From assembly GCA_904394705.1 (NCBI GenBank), contig CAJFNJ010000007.1:1-7983 (forward strand): a stretch of 7,983 bases of DNA. The letters run 5' to 3'. Positions 1-5,090 of this stretch are shown here, one piece after another (position 1 is the first letter of the stretch; every line of letters begins with the position of its first letter). The notes beneath the pieces were generated by a model. The model saw only the letters and a program-made list of their open reading frames with translations, did not search any database and was not told where the DNA came from. The DNA is from Avimicrobium caecorum (GTDB taxonomy: Bacteria; Bacillota; Clostridia; Oscillospirales; Ruminococcaceae). Both the position numbers and the translations under genes were made by a program.

Positions 1-15
1 GAGGGGGTGGATACT

Positions 16-78
16 ATGGAGTACATAGCTTTGATTCTTATCATTGTGTTATACACCATTGTAGAAATAAAAAAGTAA
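16..78 (+). CDS. 20-residue hydrophobic toxin-like peptide, copy 1 of a type I TA-like module
   Basis: The peptide reads MEYIALILIIVLYTIVEIKK. It is one hydrophobic membrane-spanning stretch ending in Lys-Lys, as in small membrane-acting toxins of type I toxin-antitoxin systems in Firmicutes (TxpA, BsrG and Fst-like peptides). A strong purine-rich SD, GAGGGGGTG, lies 6 bases before the ATG. The stop codon sits inside a terminator hairpin that also ends a convergent antisense RNA. A second copy on the opposite strand (1132-1194) shares 17 of 20 residues while 9 of the 12 differing internal codons are synonymous, which argues strongly that the peptide is translated and selected. Its own promoter lies left of the window. 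The toxin role is inferred from architecture and size; the peptide itself is not one I recognise by name. Confidence 0.8.
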   Translation: MEYIALILIIVLYTIVEIKK

Positions 79-154
79 CCGCCCATCCTGCAAGATAACG
101 GTTACTTTTTCCGTAAACAGCAGGGGATAACCGTCACCGGCAACGCCCTTCTTT
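68..154 (-). ncRNA. Antisense antitoxin-like RNA, copy 1
   Basis: A promoter at 190-161 on the minus strand would start an RNA near 154, and the T-run of the shared hairpin would end it near 68, giving about 87 nt. Its 3' half is complementary to the 3' end of toxin mRNA 1, a layout like TxpA/RatA and BsrG/SR4 of Bacillus subtilis. Its 5' part (157-122) is identical for 36 bases to the second copy, and includes GTTATCCCCT, which is complementary to the toxin SD. Both RNA ends are predicted from sequence, not mapped. Confidence 0.75.
69..110. terminator. Bidirectional terminator shared by toxin 1 and its antisense RNA
   Basis: AAAAAGTAACCG (70-81) and CGGTTACTTTTT (99-110) are perfect 12-bp inverted arms around a 17-base loop. 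A T-run follows on both strands, so the hairpin can end the toxin mRNA rightwards and the antisense RNA leftwards. The toxin stop codon TAA (76-78) lies in the left arm. Confidence 0.85.
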
Positions 155-160
155 ATATCC

Positions 161-190
161 ATTATACACTCCGGAATGGATTTATGTCAA
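161..190 (-). promoter_or_regulatory. Promoter of antisense RNA 1
   Basis: On the minus strand a consensus TTGACA (190-185) is followed by an 18-base spacer and a consensus TATAAT (166-161). The copy at 1018-1047 has the same boxes and spacing. Both hexamers match the sigma-70 consensus perfectly, so strong constitutive transcription is expected, as is usual for an antitoxin RNA. Confidence 0.88.
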
Positions 191-213
191 TGGGCGGGGC
201 ATCTCCATAAACC

Positions 214-356
214 AAAAGCGGCAGGACTTCCTGCCGCTTTTTTGCGCAGAGAGGCGCCGCTTCGGAGAGGATATTTCAAATCCGTGCCGCAGGCACACCG
301 AAACTCTTCACTATTCTCTATTCGCTCTTCACTTGCCCCAGCTCCGCAGGGGAAAA
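214..356. repeat. Dispersed intergenic repeat, copy 1
   Basis: Bases 214-334 match 1332-1451 in the same orientation with about four substitutions and one T indel. The unit holds a terminator-like hairpin (GCGGCAGG/CCTGCCGC plus T-run, 218-243), a GTGCC/GGCAC hairpin (284-295), and a degenerate run of CTCTTCACTATT-like words (304-334). A looser match continues to about 356 (CCCC..AGCTCCGC..GGGG). No ORF of its own is visible, so a small non-autonomous or REP-like element is plausible. It ends inside the 3' end of the SLOG gene. Confidence 0.8.
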
Positions 357-674
357 CAACCGATGCGGTTTGGAGAGGGAGCGGCAGAGGTTCAGCACAT
401 GACGGGTGCCATGGGAAGAACCGTCCCAGAAAAGGAGTACCAGGTCGGCATAATCTACAATCTGACGGTTGCGGCGCAAGGGCGCACTGCGTCCGTAACG
501 GGAATAGTCCGGGCGGAACTCGGTAAGCAAAAGTCCGTGCGCCAGTGCATATTCCCGGGCAGAGGTATCCACTCCGACGGCTCCGCCGGAAACAATCTCG
601 GTGGTATCCGCAGGCAGATAACGCCCCAGATCTTCCACATGCAGCCCTCTTGACCCTACAACTGCCACTTTCAT
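318..674 (-). CDS. SLOG-fold (DUF2493/YspA-like) protein
   Basis: A 118-residue protein with the marks of a small nucleotide-binding SLOG/DprA-like Rossmann fold. These are GSRG at residues 7-10, SGGAVGVD at 29-36, RRNRQIVDYADLVLLFWDG at about 67-85, and SSHGTRHV at 86-93. In this family the glycine loops and the RN..D..D segment bind a nucleotide or related ligand; the cellular role of the small stand-alone members is not established. The start chosen (ATG at 674) has GAGG 7 bases upstream; a longer in-frame ATG at 692 would place that SD inside the gene. It is divergent from the RHH gene at 781 across a palindromic region. The last residues (about FSPAELGQVKSE) fall in the dispersed repeat, so the native C-terminus was probably replaced or extended by it. 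Confidence 0.82.
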   Translation of the reverse strand: MKVAVVGSRGLHVEDLGRYLPADTTEIVSGGAVGVDTSAREYALAHGLLLTEFRPDYSRYGRSAPLRRNRQIVDYADLVLLFWDGSSHGTRHVLNLCRSLSKPHRLFSPAELGQVKSE

Positions 675-709
675 TACAAACCTCATAAACATATTTTGAA
701 CGCATTATG

Positions 710-743
710 TATCTATTTTCCCTATTATAGCACATAATAGATA
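710..743. promoter_or_regulatory. Candidate operator between the SLOG and RHH genes
   Basis: CTATTAT (722-728) and ATAATAG (734-740) form a perfect 7-bp inverted repeat with a 5-base spacer. A wider pair, TATCTATT (710-717) and AATAGATA (736-743), adds a further CTATT half-site. Short repeated half-sites suit the dimer-of-dimers binding known for ribbon-helix-helix repressors, and the RHH gene is next door. Autoregulation is inferred. Confidence 0.5.
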
Positions 744-752
744 TAAAATGAA
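724..752 (-). promoter_or_regulatory. Promoter of the SLOG gene
   Basis: On the minus strand TGCTATAAT is an extended -10 box (TATAAT at 729-724). A weak -35, TTCATT (752-747), stands 17 bases upstream. The palindrome at 722-740 overlaps the -10, so a bound repressor would block this promoter. Confidence 0.6.
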
Positions 753-780
753 TGCAAAATAACTGCATTTGAGGTTTATT

Positions 781-960
781 ATGGCTACAAAGAGCTTTTC
801 CATACGAATTGATGAAACAATGCTGGATAAACTCCATGTTCTGGCGGATTATGAAGGACGCAGTGCCAACAGTCAGGTGCTGATTTTGATTCGTGATGCG
901 ATTCAGGCCTATGAAAAGGAACACGGGGAAATTGTACTGGGCGGCAATTCCGGAGAATAA
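781..960 (+). CDS. Arc-type ribbon-helix-helix DNA-binding protein
   Basis: A 59-residue protein with the compact RHH layout: a polar beta strand (KSFSIRI, residues 4-10), helix A (DETMLDKLHVLADYEG, 11-26), and helix B starting at the typical N-cap SANSQVLILIRDAIQAYE (28-45). A short acidic tail follows. In Arc/MetJ/CopG-type repressors two chains form an intertwined dimer whose strand enters the DNA major groove. GAGG (771-774) is 6 bases from the ATG, which fixes the start; an upstream in-frame TTG would include this SD. It is divergent from the SLOG gene, and an AATGCA/TGCATT inverted repeat lies in its leader (751-769). It probably represses itself and the SLOG gene. No toxin partner of type II kind is adjacent. 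Confidence 0.85.
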   Translation: MATKSFSIRIDETMLDKLHVLADYEGRSANSQVLILIRDAIQAYEKEHGEIVLGGNSGE

Positions 961-964
961 CGAT

Positions 965-997
965 AAAAAGCGGCGGTTTTGTACCGCCGCTTTTACT
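965..997. terminator. Terminator after the RHH gene
   Basis: GCGGCGGT (970-977) and ACCGCCGC (983-990) form an 8-bp stem, flanked by an A-run to the left and TTTTACTTT to the right. It lies just after the RHH stop codon. Confidence 0.8.
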
Positions 998-1017
998 TTA
1001 TGGAGATGTTCCAGCGA

Positions 1018-1047
1018 TTGACATAAATCTGCTCAGGGGTGTATAAT
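1018..1047 (+). promoter_or_regulatory. Promoter of antisense RNA 2
   Basis: Consensus TTGACA (1018-1023), an 18-base spacer and consensus TATAAT (1042-1047). The first 6 bases of the spacer (TAAATC) are also shared with copy 1, but the rest of the spacer has diverged. Confidence 0.88.
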
Positions 1048-1053
1048 AAATAT

Positions 1054-1142
1054 AAAGAAGGGCGTTGCCGGTGACGGTTATCCCCTTAGGTTTTTATGAA
1101 AAAGTAACCGTGATCTGGGGAGATTGGGCGGTTACTTTTTTA
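1054..1142 (+). ncRNA. Antisense antitoxin-like RNA, copy 2
   Basis: The predicted RNA is about 89 nt, from the promoter at 1018-1047 to the T-run at 1136-1141. Its 5' block (1051-1086) is identical to copy 1 and contains a small CCG-GTGA-CGG stem-loop with a GNRA-type loop. Its 3' half overlaps the 3' end of toxin gene 2. GTTATCCCCTT (1077-1087) can pair over 11 bases, counting G-U pairs, with the toxin 2 SD region, so it may act on translation as well as through the 3' overlap. Ends are predicted only. Confidence 0.75.
1099..1140. terminator. Bidirectional terminator shared by toxin 2 and its antisense RNA
   Basis: AAAAAGTAACCG (1099-1110) and CGGTTACTTTTT (1129-1140) make the same 12-bp stem as copy 1 around a diverged 18-base loop. 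The toxin 2 stop codon (1134-1132 on the minus strand) lies in the arm. Confidence 0.85.
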
Positions 1143-1194
1143 TTGCAATAATGGTATACAGAACGATAATCAGGATTAAGGTTATGTATTCCAC
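1132..1194 (-). CDS. 20-residue hydrophobic toxin-like peptide, copy 2
   Basis: With a GTG start the peptide reads MEYITLILIIVLYTIIAIKK, differing from copy 1 at only three positions (A5T, V16I, E17A). GAGGGGGTG precedes the GTG by 5 bases, and the aligned ATG of copy 1 supports the GTG start. An ATG at 1199 is out of frame and closes after five codons. The mRNA should run from about 1285 to about 1098 with a leader of some 90 bases. One membrane helix ending in two lysines suggests a membrane-acting toxin of type I class. The function is inferred from architecture. Confidence 0.78.
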   Translation of the reverse strand: MEYITLILIIVLYTIIAIKK

Positions 1195-1216
1195 AGCATC
1201 ACCCCCTCCCAAGAAA

Positions 1217-1242
1217 GAAGGGGCAAAAAGCATCACCCCTTC
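1217..1242 (-). promoter_or_regulatory. Leader hairpin with a decoy ribosome-binding motif upstream of toxin 2
   Basis: In the toxin 2 leader, GAAGGGG (1242-1236 on the minus strand) and CCCCTTC (1223-1217) form a 7-bp stem. The loop-side sequence AGGGGTGATGCT duplicates the real SD-to-start sequence further down. A CCCCCTTTT tract (1258-1250) can pair instead with this AAGGGG or with the real SD. Alternative leader pairings that hide the SD are a known control of type I toxins; here this is inferred. Confidence 0.45.
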
Positions 1243-1291
1243 AGGAATCAAAAGGGGGAAAACCGCCAACCGTATGGCAACGCCTGTCTGT

Positions 1292-1320
1292 ATTCTACCA
1301 GATCATTCCAGTGGGCGCAA
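1292..1320 (-). promoter_or_regulatory. Promoter of toxin 2
   Basis: On the minus strand TTGCGC (1320-1315) is followed by 17 bases and TAGAAT (1297-1292), with TGG before the -10 giving an extended -10. Transcription would start near 1285. Confidence 0.7.
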
Positions 1321-1331
1321 CATCAGAACAG

Positions 1332-1482
1332 AAAAGCGGCAGGATTTCCTGCCGCTTTTTGCGTAGAGAGGCGCCGCTTCGAAGAGGATATTTCAAATCC
1401 GTGCCGCAGGCACACCGAAACTCTTCACTATTCTCTATTCACTCTTCACTTTTATCACCCGAAGCTGCGCAAGGGTGAAAAA
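1332..1482. repeat. Dispersed intergenic repeat, copy 2
   Basis: Bases 1332-1451 are about 96% identical by eye to 214-334, same orientation. A looser continuation to about 1482 keeps the CCC..AGCTGCGC..GGG hairpin (1455-1478). The terminator-like hairpin GCGGCAGG/CCTGCCGC (1336-1353) and the CTCTTCACTATT-like run (1421-1451) are retained. It runs straight into the 44-bp repeat at 1478. Confidence 0.8.
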
Positions 1483-1521
1483 CCAAGGCATACCCCCTCC
1501 GTTCCGGGGATCGCCAGGGAA
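1478..1521. repeat. 44-bp direct repeat, first copy
   Basis: Bases 1478-1521 match 1622-1665 with two mismatches, at a 144-base period. Each copy holds a CCCC/GGGG mini-hairpin around a TC-GTTC loop. One minus-strand frame through both copies reads SLAIPGTEGVCLGF, but that frame has no SD and no sign of selection, so I treat it as repeat DNA. Confidence 0.8.
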
Positions 1522-1529
1522 TCGCCGCC

Positions 1530-1556
1530 CCAGGCTGAGCCTGGACGCAGATCGCG
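1530..1556. repeat. Hairpin repeat related to the tRNA-Ser 3' flank
   Basis: CCAGGCT-G-AGCCTGG (1530-1544) is a perfect palindrome followed by ACGCAGATCGCG. The reverse complement of 7938-7912 has the same layout with 23 of 27 bases matching. Two of the four changes keep a stem pair (G-C here, A-T there). Confidence 0.65.
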
Positions 1557-1621
1557 CGCACAGCCAGGGGAAATGCACGGGTCATATGCACGCGGCTGGG
1601 TCAGAAAATTATGCGGGGCAT

Positions 1622-1665
1622 AAAAACCAAGGCATACCCCCTCAGTTCCGGGGATCGCCAGAGAA
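1622..1665. repeat. 44-bp direct repeat, second copy
   Basis: This is the partner of 1478-1521. It ends about 16 bases from the 3' end of yaaA, so the yaaA transcript runs into this repeat. No separate T-run terminator for yaaA is visible. Confidence 0.8.
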
Positions 1666-1681
1666 CTGCTCCCCGCAGGGG

Positions 1682-2464
1682 CTACCATTCAAAGGCGGGG
1701 CGTGTGCCGGGGCGGGAGGGCTTTTCCAGGTAGACCAGCCGGTCCGGTTCCGAGAGATCGGGCGCATATTCCCAGTGAATGCCGTCAAAGGCCCGGAGGG
1801 TGTCCGGGTCCGCCTGTCCCGCCTCTGCCAGGAACCGTGCCATCCGTCCCCGGGCCATCTTGCAGAGGGTAGCTTTTTCCGCCAGGGTACCATCCGGCTT
1901 CCGGCTGAGGAAAACACACCGGATCACACGCACCGAAGCGGGCAGAGGATCGAGGATCGCCCGGCTGTACTCCCGGGAGGCAAGGTCCAGCACCGTGTCG
2001 GTTTCCTCTGCCAGTGCCCGGGCCAGACGATCCCCCCAGAAGGCATAGAGATCCCGGCTGTCCTCTACCCGGAGCCGGGCCTGCATCTCCAGCCGGTAGG
2101 GCACAATCCCATCCAGGGGCCGGAGCAGTCCATAGAAGCCTGAACCGATGCGCAGATGTTCGCTGAGCCAGGCAAGGGGAGCGTCCTCCAGTGCCGATGG
2201 TCCCAGATACTGATACTGGATGCCATGGTAACAGAACAGCGCCGGAGTCAGGTTCCGGGTGAGATCCATGGTGCGCACCCGCTGGATATTCTCAGCGGTG
2301 AGAGCGTCATTGGTCTTCCAGAGGGCCTGCAGTTCCCGGTCAGACTTCTGCCGGAGGGTTTCCAGCAGGAGCCGGGCCTCCGGTAAAAACCGGGGCTGGG
2401 AAACCGGCGCAAGGGTGTCCGGATCGGGGATCATCTGTTTGGCGGGGGAGATGAGAATCCGCAT
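1682..2464 (-). CDS. yaaA: YaaA family peroxide-stress protein (DUF328)
   Basis: A 260-residue protein, the usual length of the YaaA/DUF328 family. It opens with the family signature MRILISPAKQM and carries the conserved core GSGFYGLLRPLDGIVPYRLEM (residues about 107-127), LDLASREYSRAI (159-170) and the basic KMARGRMARF (202-211), followed by FDGIHWEY near the C-terminus. In Escherichia coli YaaA lowers intracellular free iron and limits DNA and protein damage during hydrogen peroxide stress; the fold binds DNA. The start has GGAG 9 bases upstream, a little far, but MRILISPAK is the invariant N-terminus. It is monocistronic and divergent from the DUF362 gene. A cytosolic role in oxidative stress is inferred from family membership. 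Confidence 0.93.
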   Translation of the reverse strand: MRILISPAKQMIPDPDTLAPVSQPRFLPEARLLLETLRQKSDRELQALWKTNDALTAENIQRVRTMDLTRNLTPALFCYHGIQYQYLGPSALEDAPLAWLSEHLRIGSGFYGLLRPLDGIVPYRLEMQARLRVEDSRDLYAFWGDRLARALAEETDTVLDLASREYSRAILDPLPASVRVIRCVFLSRKPDGTLAEKATLCKMARGRMARFLAEAGQADPDTLRAFDGIHWEYAPDLSEPDRLVYLEKPSRPGTRPAFEW

Positions 2465-2514
2465 GGGGGTCTGCTCCTTTCAGAATGGACGGTCGGGAGG
2501 GGTTTTCCGGCTCT

Positions 2515-2543
2515 ATTGTACCATGGGAAACCCCGTTTGTCGA
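2515..2543 (-). promoter_or_regulatory. Promoter of yaaA
   Basis: On the minus strand TCGACA (2543-2538, five of six consensus bases), a 17-base spacer and TACAAT (2520-2515) with TGG before it, an extended -10. No PerR-box-like palindrome stands out nearby. Confidence 0.7.
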
Positions 2544-2554
2544 ATGGGAAGAAT

Positions 2555-2583
2555 TTGAGGTCTGGCAAAATTTATGCTATACT
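2555..2583 (+). promoter_or_regulatory. Promoter of the DUF362/ferredoxin gene
   Basis: TTGAGG (2555-2560), a 17-base spacer and TATACT (2578-2583) preceded by TGC, an extended -10. Transcription would start near 2590, giving a leader of about 40 bases before the AAGGAGG SD and the ATG at 2631. Confidence 0.7.
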
Positions 2584-2630
2584 ATTTCCTGTACGCAATA
2601 CTGTTCTGTTCCTGAAAAAGGAGGATCACA

Positions 2631-3761
2631 ATGGAAAAATCCAAGGTTTATTATACCGACTTCCGGGCCAAGCTCGGAGAAGGTCTCCCGCTCAAGCTCC
2701 AGCGTCTGATCCGCACTGCCGGTATCGATCAGATCGATATGGAAGGCAAGTTTGTCGCCATCAAGATGCACTTCGGTGAGCTGGGCAATCTGGGCTTCCT
2801 GCGTCCCAACTATGCCCGTGCGGTGGCAAATGTAGTCAAGTCCCTGGGCGGCAAGCCCTTCCTTACCGACTGCAATACCCTCTATCCCGGCAGCCGGAAA
2901 AACGCGCTGGAACATCTCTACTGTGCCTGGGAAAATGGTTTTACTCCCATGACTGTGGGCTGTCCGATTCTCATCGGTGACGGCCTCAAGGGTACCGATG
3001 ATGTGGAAGTTCCGGTGGAAGGCGGCGAATATGTCAAGGCTGCCAAGATCGGCCGTGCTGTGATGGACGCTGACATCTTCATCAGCCTGAGCCACTTCAA
3101 GGGCCATGAGATGACCGGTTTCGGCGGCGCCATCAAGAATATCGGTATGGGCTGCGGAAGCCGTGCCGGTAAGAAGGAACAGCATTCCAACGGCAAGCCG
3201 GTAATCAATGCCGATGCCTGCCGCGGCTGCAAGCGCTGCCTGCATGAGTGCGCCAACAATGGTCTGCACTTTGATGAGGCCACCCGCAAGATGCAGGTTG
3301 TCACCGAGAACTGTGTGGGCTGCGGACGCTGTGTCGGCGCCTGCAACTTCGATGCCATTGCCTTTGCCAATGACGCTGCCACCAAGGAACTCAACTGCCG
3401 TATGGCAGAGTATACCAAGGCAGTCATCGACGGACGCCCGGGCTTCCATATCTCGCTGGTAATGGACATCTCCCCGAACTGCGACTGCCATCCGGAGAAT
3501 GACGCCCCCATCCTGCCGGATATCGGTATGTTCTGCTCCTTCGACCCGCTGGCTCTGGATCAGGCCTGCGTGGATGCCTGCCTGCGTCAGCAGCCGCTGC
3601 CGGGCAGCCAGCTCTATGACAACATGCATAAGGAGGGCTTCTGCGATCATCACGATCACTTTGAGAACTCCACTCCCGAATCGGAGTACAAGACCTGTCT
3701 GGCCCATGCGGAGAAGATCGGCATCGGCAGCCGGGAATATGAGCTCATTGAGATGAAGTAA
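2631..3761 (+). CDS. DUF362 domain protein with two [4Fe-4S] ferredoxin clusters
   Basis: A 376-residue soluble protein. Residues 1-185 and about 265-330 form the DUF362 domain (KMHFGELGN at 45-53, SHFKGHEMTGFGGAIKN at 154-170, IGMGCGSRAGK, and the late FDPLALDQACVD). A bacterial ferredoxin-type insert lies at about 190-245. Its two CxxCxxCxxxC motifs use C197/C200/C203/C207 and C228/C231/C234/C238, the residues expected to bind two [4Fe-4S] clusters. The C-terminus has a Cys/His group (FCDHHDHF, 337-344) that might bind metal. DUF362 proteins with this fusion are common in anaerobic clostridia and are presumed electron-transfer or Fe-S proteins; no reaction is established for this one. AAGGAGG lies 6 bases before the ATG. 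Codon use is strongly GC-ending, typical of a well expressed gene. Confidence 0.92.
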   Translation: MEKSKVYYTDFRAKLGEGLPLKLQRLIRTAGIDQIDMEGKFVAIKMHFGELGNLGFLRPNYARAVANVVKSLGGKPFLTDCNTLYPGSRKNALEHLYCAWENGFTPMTVGCPILIGDGLKGTDDVEVPVEGGEYVKAAKIGRAVMDADIFISLSHFKGHEMTGFGGAIKNIGMGCGSRAGKKEQHSNGKPVINADACRGCKRCLHECANNGLHFDEATRKMQVVTENCVGCGRCVGACNFDAIAFANDAATKELNCRMAEYTKAVIDGRPGFHISLVMDISPNCDCHPENDAPILPDIGMFCSFDPLALDQACVDACLRQQPLPGSQLYDNMHKEGFCDHHDHFENSTPESEYKTCLAHAEKIGIGSREYELIEMK

Positions 3762-3778
3762 ATCCCTGCCCCATAAAG

Positions 3779-3814
3779 AAAAAAGAGCGGAGCCAGCCGG
3801 CTTCGCTCTTTTTT
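3779..3814. terminator. Terminator of the DUF362 gene
   Basis: AAAAAAGAGCGGAGCC, a 4-base loop and GGCTTCGCTCTTTTTT form a strong stem with one G-U pair and T-runs on both strands, 18 bases after the stop codon. Confidence 0.9.
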
Positions 3815-3846
3815 GATGCCCGGAGGATGGGATTCCCGGGACAGTT

Positions 3847-3883
3847 AAAAACAGCCCTCCGGTAGAAGCCGGAGGGCCTTTTT
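3847..3883 (-). terminator. Terminator of the propeller-like protein gene
   Basis: GCCCTCCGG (3854-3862) and CCGGAGGGC (3869-3877) form a perfect 9-bp stem. On the minus strand it is followed by TGTTTTTAA, placing it after the gene ending at 3906. The plus-strand side also has CTTTTT, so it could work both ways. Confidence 0.85.
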
Positions 3884-3905
3884 GCGCAGGGGGTGGATTT
3901 TTCGC

Positions 3906-5063
3906 TCAGTATTCCCAGCGGCTCACCCGCAGCCGGGGATCATCTGTGGATGGGTCCTGTTCGGCCCAGTACCGCCCGTCCGGGCTGAGCCATGAGACAT
4001 ACAGACCCCCGTCAAAGCGGGTGAGGGGCGTGGTGGTATCTGCCGCGGTATCATAGACCCAGCTGGTGCGTTCCCCGTCCTTGAACTGCGAGTAGTAGTA
4101 CCGCAGGGAACCGTCCCGCACCAGGGTAAAGAGGCTGTTTATCTGGATGCACTCCCCCAGATCCCGGGAGGAGAGAGTGCCGGTGACAGGGTCATAGCTG
4201 TAAAGGACACTGCTGTCCAGCGACCAGGCCCAGCTGATGAAGGCGATCTGATCCGCTTCAGCAAAGGGAAGGGACAGATCACCGCCCCAGATCAGGGTGG
4301 GCTGGGTACTGCCGGTGGGGAGATACCAGACCCGGCTGTCCGATTCCGGGTCGGCGGGGTCGGTGTCGTCCACCAGCACCAGGCCGTCCTTCGCCGCGAA
4401 CAGGTGCCAGAACCGCTGCCCGTCCAGCAGCTCCCGGGCGCCATCGGCATCCGCTGCCCAGAGGGTATACCCGGAGATGGGATCGGTCCCCCGCTGGGTG
4501 AGATAGTAATAGGTACCGTCCACAACACCGCCCATCTGGCTTCCGCAGTAGGTGCTGAATCTGCCGAACTGGGCGGCGATTTCATTCATATCGTCCAGGA
4601 CCTGCCCGGAATCGGCTGCAAAGTCATAGAAGATAATGAAGGAATGACAATCGAAAATGGCGGTATGTCCGTCCAGCCAGTAGATGGGCATTGCGCCGCC
4701 GAGCCCATAGACCTCGGCAACCTCCTCTCCTTCAGGACAGGGCAGCAGACAGATCTTCTGATCGTTTTCGTCATAGGCATAGACCTGGCTGCGGGGGTAT
4801 TGCCGGACCGGATTCCCCTGCCGGTCAAAGAGAGTGAGGTTGGCAAGGCAGACCGTTCCGCCGTCGGTATAATAGATGGCGCTATAGGGTTCATTCATGC
4901 CGGCGGGATTGCTGAGAGCCAGAATATAGTCGTCGCTCCGGTCCAGGGAGTATTCGCTGCCCGGGAGAGCCTCCTCCGGCAGGGTGATGGCCTCCAGCAC
5001 CTGATTCTCCCGGCTCAGGATGGTGAGGGTATTGTGGTTCTGGAAGGTTAGGATTCCCGCCCA
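3906..5063 (-). CDS. Unrecognised propeller-like protein, 5' end apparently missing
   Basis: The frame is coding-like from about 5063 (WAGILTFQNHNTLTIL) to the stop at 3906, about 385 residues. It is rich in Asp, Tyr, Trp and Gly with repeated short beta-type units such as SYDPVTGTL, WVYDTAADTTTPL and VSWLSPDGRYW, as in TolB- or WD-type beta propellers. I cannot name a family. The open frame extends upstream to an ATG at 5216, but that part (Pro/Arg/Cys-rich) is read through a terminator hairpin and looks non-coding. A GTG at 5000 with GGGAG 6 bases before it could start a shortened protein of about 364 residues. No signal peptide or lipobox is found in any frame nearby, though such proteins are usually exported. 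A terminator follows. It is probably a truncated gene, possibly still expressed. Confidence 0.6.
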   Translation of the reverse strand, partial: WAGILTFQNHNTLTILSRENQVLEAITLPEEALPGSEYSLDRSDDYILALSNPAGMNEPYSAIYYTDGGTVCLANLTLFDRQGNPVRQYPRSQVYAYDENDQKICLLPCPEGEEVAEVYGLGGAMPIYWLDGHTAIFDCHSFIIFYDFAADSGQVLDDMNEIAAQFGRFSTYCGSQMGGVVDGTYYYLTQRGTDPISGYTLWAADADGARELLDGQRFWHLFAAKDGLVLVDDTDPADPESDSRVWYLPTGSTQPTLIWGGDLSLPFAEADQIAFISWAWSLDSSVLYSYDPVTGTLSSRDLGECIQINSLFTLVRDGSLRYYYSQFKDGERTSWVYDTAADTTTPLTRFDGGLYVSWLSPDGRYWAEQDPSTDDPRLRVSRWEY

Positions 5064-5090
5064 ACCCCTGTCAAGAAAGCTGGCGGGAGA

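Noticed and set aside
675..692. Upstream ATG at 692 as the SLOG start
   Set aside because: The GAGG that serves the ATG at 674 would lie within the longer version, and MKVAVVGSRG is the natural N-terminus of this fold.
187..924. A 245-codon minus-strand frame across the SLOG/RHH region
   Set aside because: It runs antisense through the RHH gene and overlaps the SLOG gene in another frame, with Cys/Arg/Pro-rich junk composition and no SD.
781..960. RHH protein as antitoxin of a type II toxin-antitoxin pair
   Set aside because: There is no adjacent co-directional toxin gene; the neighbour is a divergent SLOG protein and a terminator follows directly.
1478..1665. CRISPR array
   Set aside because: There are only two repeat copies with a 100-base interval and no cas genes.
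1455..1688. A minus-strand frame encoding two SLAIPGTEGVCLGF units
   Set aside because: The repeated peptide follows from the 44-base DNA repeat; it has no SD, and it overlaps the 3' end of yaaA.
2577..3707. A 376-codon open frame antisense to the DUF362 gene
   Set aside because: It mirrors a strongly GC-biased gene whose Fe-S motifs are unmistakable; the antisense frame has no SD at its start and low-complexity content.
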